Shown here one piece after another: positions 63,897-64,000 of a stretch of DNA of 64,000 bases; positions within the stretch are counted from its first letter, which is position 1, and every line of letters begins with the position of its first letter. The translations under genes and the position numbers were made by a program. The notes beneath the pieces were generated by a model, which worked only from the letters and a program-made list of their open reading frames with translations, was not told the origin of the DNA and did no database searches. The DNA lies in assembly GCF_003475325.1 (NCBI RefSeq), contig NZ_QRQC01000012.1, forward strand, positions 1 through 64,000. Direction: 5' to 3'. Origin of the DNA: Collinsella sp. AF33-16. GTDB taxonomy: Bacteria; Actinomycetota; Coriobacteriia; Coriobacteriales; Coriobacteriaceae.

Positions 63897-64000
63897 TTAT
63901 AAATTTTGAAGCAAGTCCAAAATTGTATCTGCGAGCTGGGGTTTTGTTAGCACGGGAAGTTCTTGCGTAACCGCTTTGCTCACGATCCAGGCCTTGTTGG
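63897..64000 (-). CDS. C-terminal end of a gene entering from the right (partial)
   Basis: A frame open to the window edge ends at TAA 63897-63899. It encodes 33 residues, starting NKAWIVSKAVTQELPVLTKP and ending TILDLLQNL, a plausible helical C-terminus. The family cannot be named from this fragment. It is on the same strand as, and about 80 bp upstream of, tRNA-Pro. Confidence 0.5.
   Translation of the reverse strand, partial: NKAWIVSKAVTQELPVLTKPQLADTILDLLQNL

Overview
The window is a gene-dense bacterial chromosome segment, most probably from a Collinsella-like member of the Coriobacteriia (Actinomycetota). The inference rests on an actinobacterial-type integration host factor (mihF), a GarA/FtsR-like FHA-MerR pair, coexisting RNase J, RNase Y and SpoVS, high GC coding DNA with GCC/GTC/CGC-rich codons, frequent GTG/TTG starts and strong GGAGG ribosome sites. 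No rRNA, CRISPR array, transposase or phage gene is visible; one tRNA is present.

Layout. 1-6150: rpmB, then the pyrimidine operon pyrR-pyrB-pyrC-pyrK-pyrD-pyrF behind a candidate attenuator. 6388-8798: mihF-gmk-rpoZ-thiI. 9012-13466: competence (comEA, comEC), holA and rpsT. 13563-25056: lepA-dus-hemW, two dnaJ-type genes (the first with an unusual membrane-spanning C-terminus), mtaB-phoH-ybeY-dgkA-era-recO. 25195-27869: rpsO and pnp. 28510-37547: rnj-ftsK-rodZ-like-yajQ-rimO-pgsA-pncC. 37805-46591: recA-recX, then rny, a GHKL ATPase, spoVS, miaB, miaA, hflX. 46576-49480: a lexA-centred SOS locus (lexA plus a membrane protein leftwards, a YneA-like LysM protein rightwards), nrdR and dut. 49871-57901: a GT28-type glycosyltransferase, thioredoxin reductase, DUF1836 and DegV proteins, an NlpC/P60 hydrolase, apt, MerR, FHA and a second CDP-alcohol phosphatidyltransferase. 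58298-63133: a visibly more GC-rich module resembling lantibiotic self-protection (ABC ATPase, two permeases, YxeA-like protein, response regulator, kinase) without a peptide or modification gene. 63740-63816: tRNA-Pro(GGG), then the C-terminal end of a further gene.

How the genes work together. The first operon makes UMP, with PyrR as candidate sensor. Several operons combine translation, RNA decay and RNA modification (rny, rnj, pnp, ybeY, thiI, miaA/B, rimO, mtaB, dus, lepA, hflX). A DNA-damage circuit is explicit: recA and lexA/yneA carry CGAAC-N4-GTTCG-type boxes, two of them between clear -35 and -10 elements.

The most unusual non-coding feature is two unrelated families of long palindromic elements, each present as an oppositely oriented pair (27918-28321 and 49496-49860). 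In each family the inner core is conserved between copies, while the outer arms are unrelated in sequence between copies yet perfectly self-complementary over 22 to 38 bp. I do not recognise a named element with this design and regard it as the best candidate for an undescribed system here. Coordinates and motifs were read by eye; no database or folding program was used.
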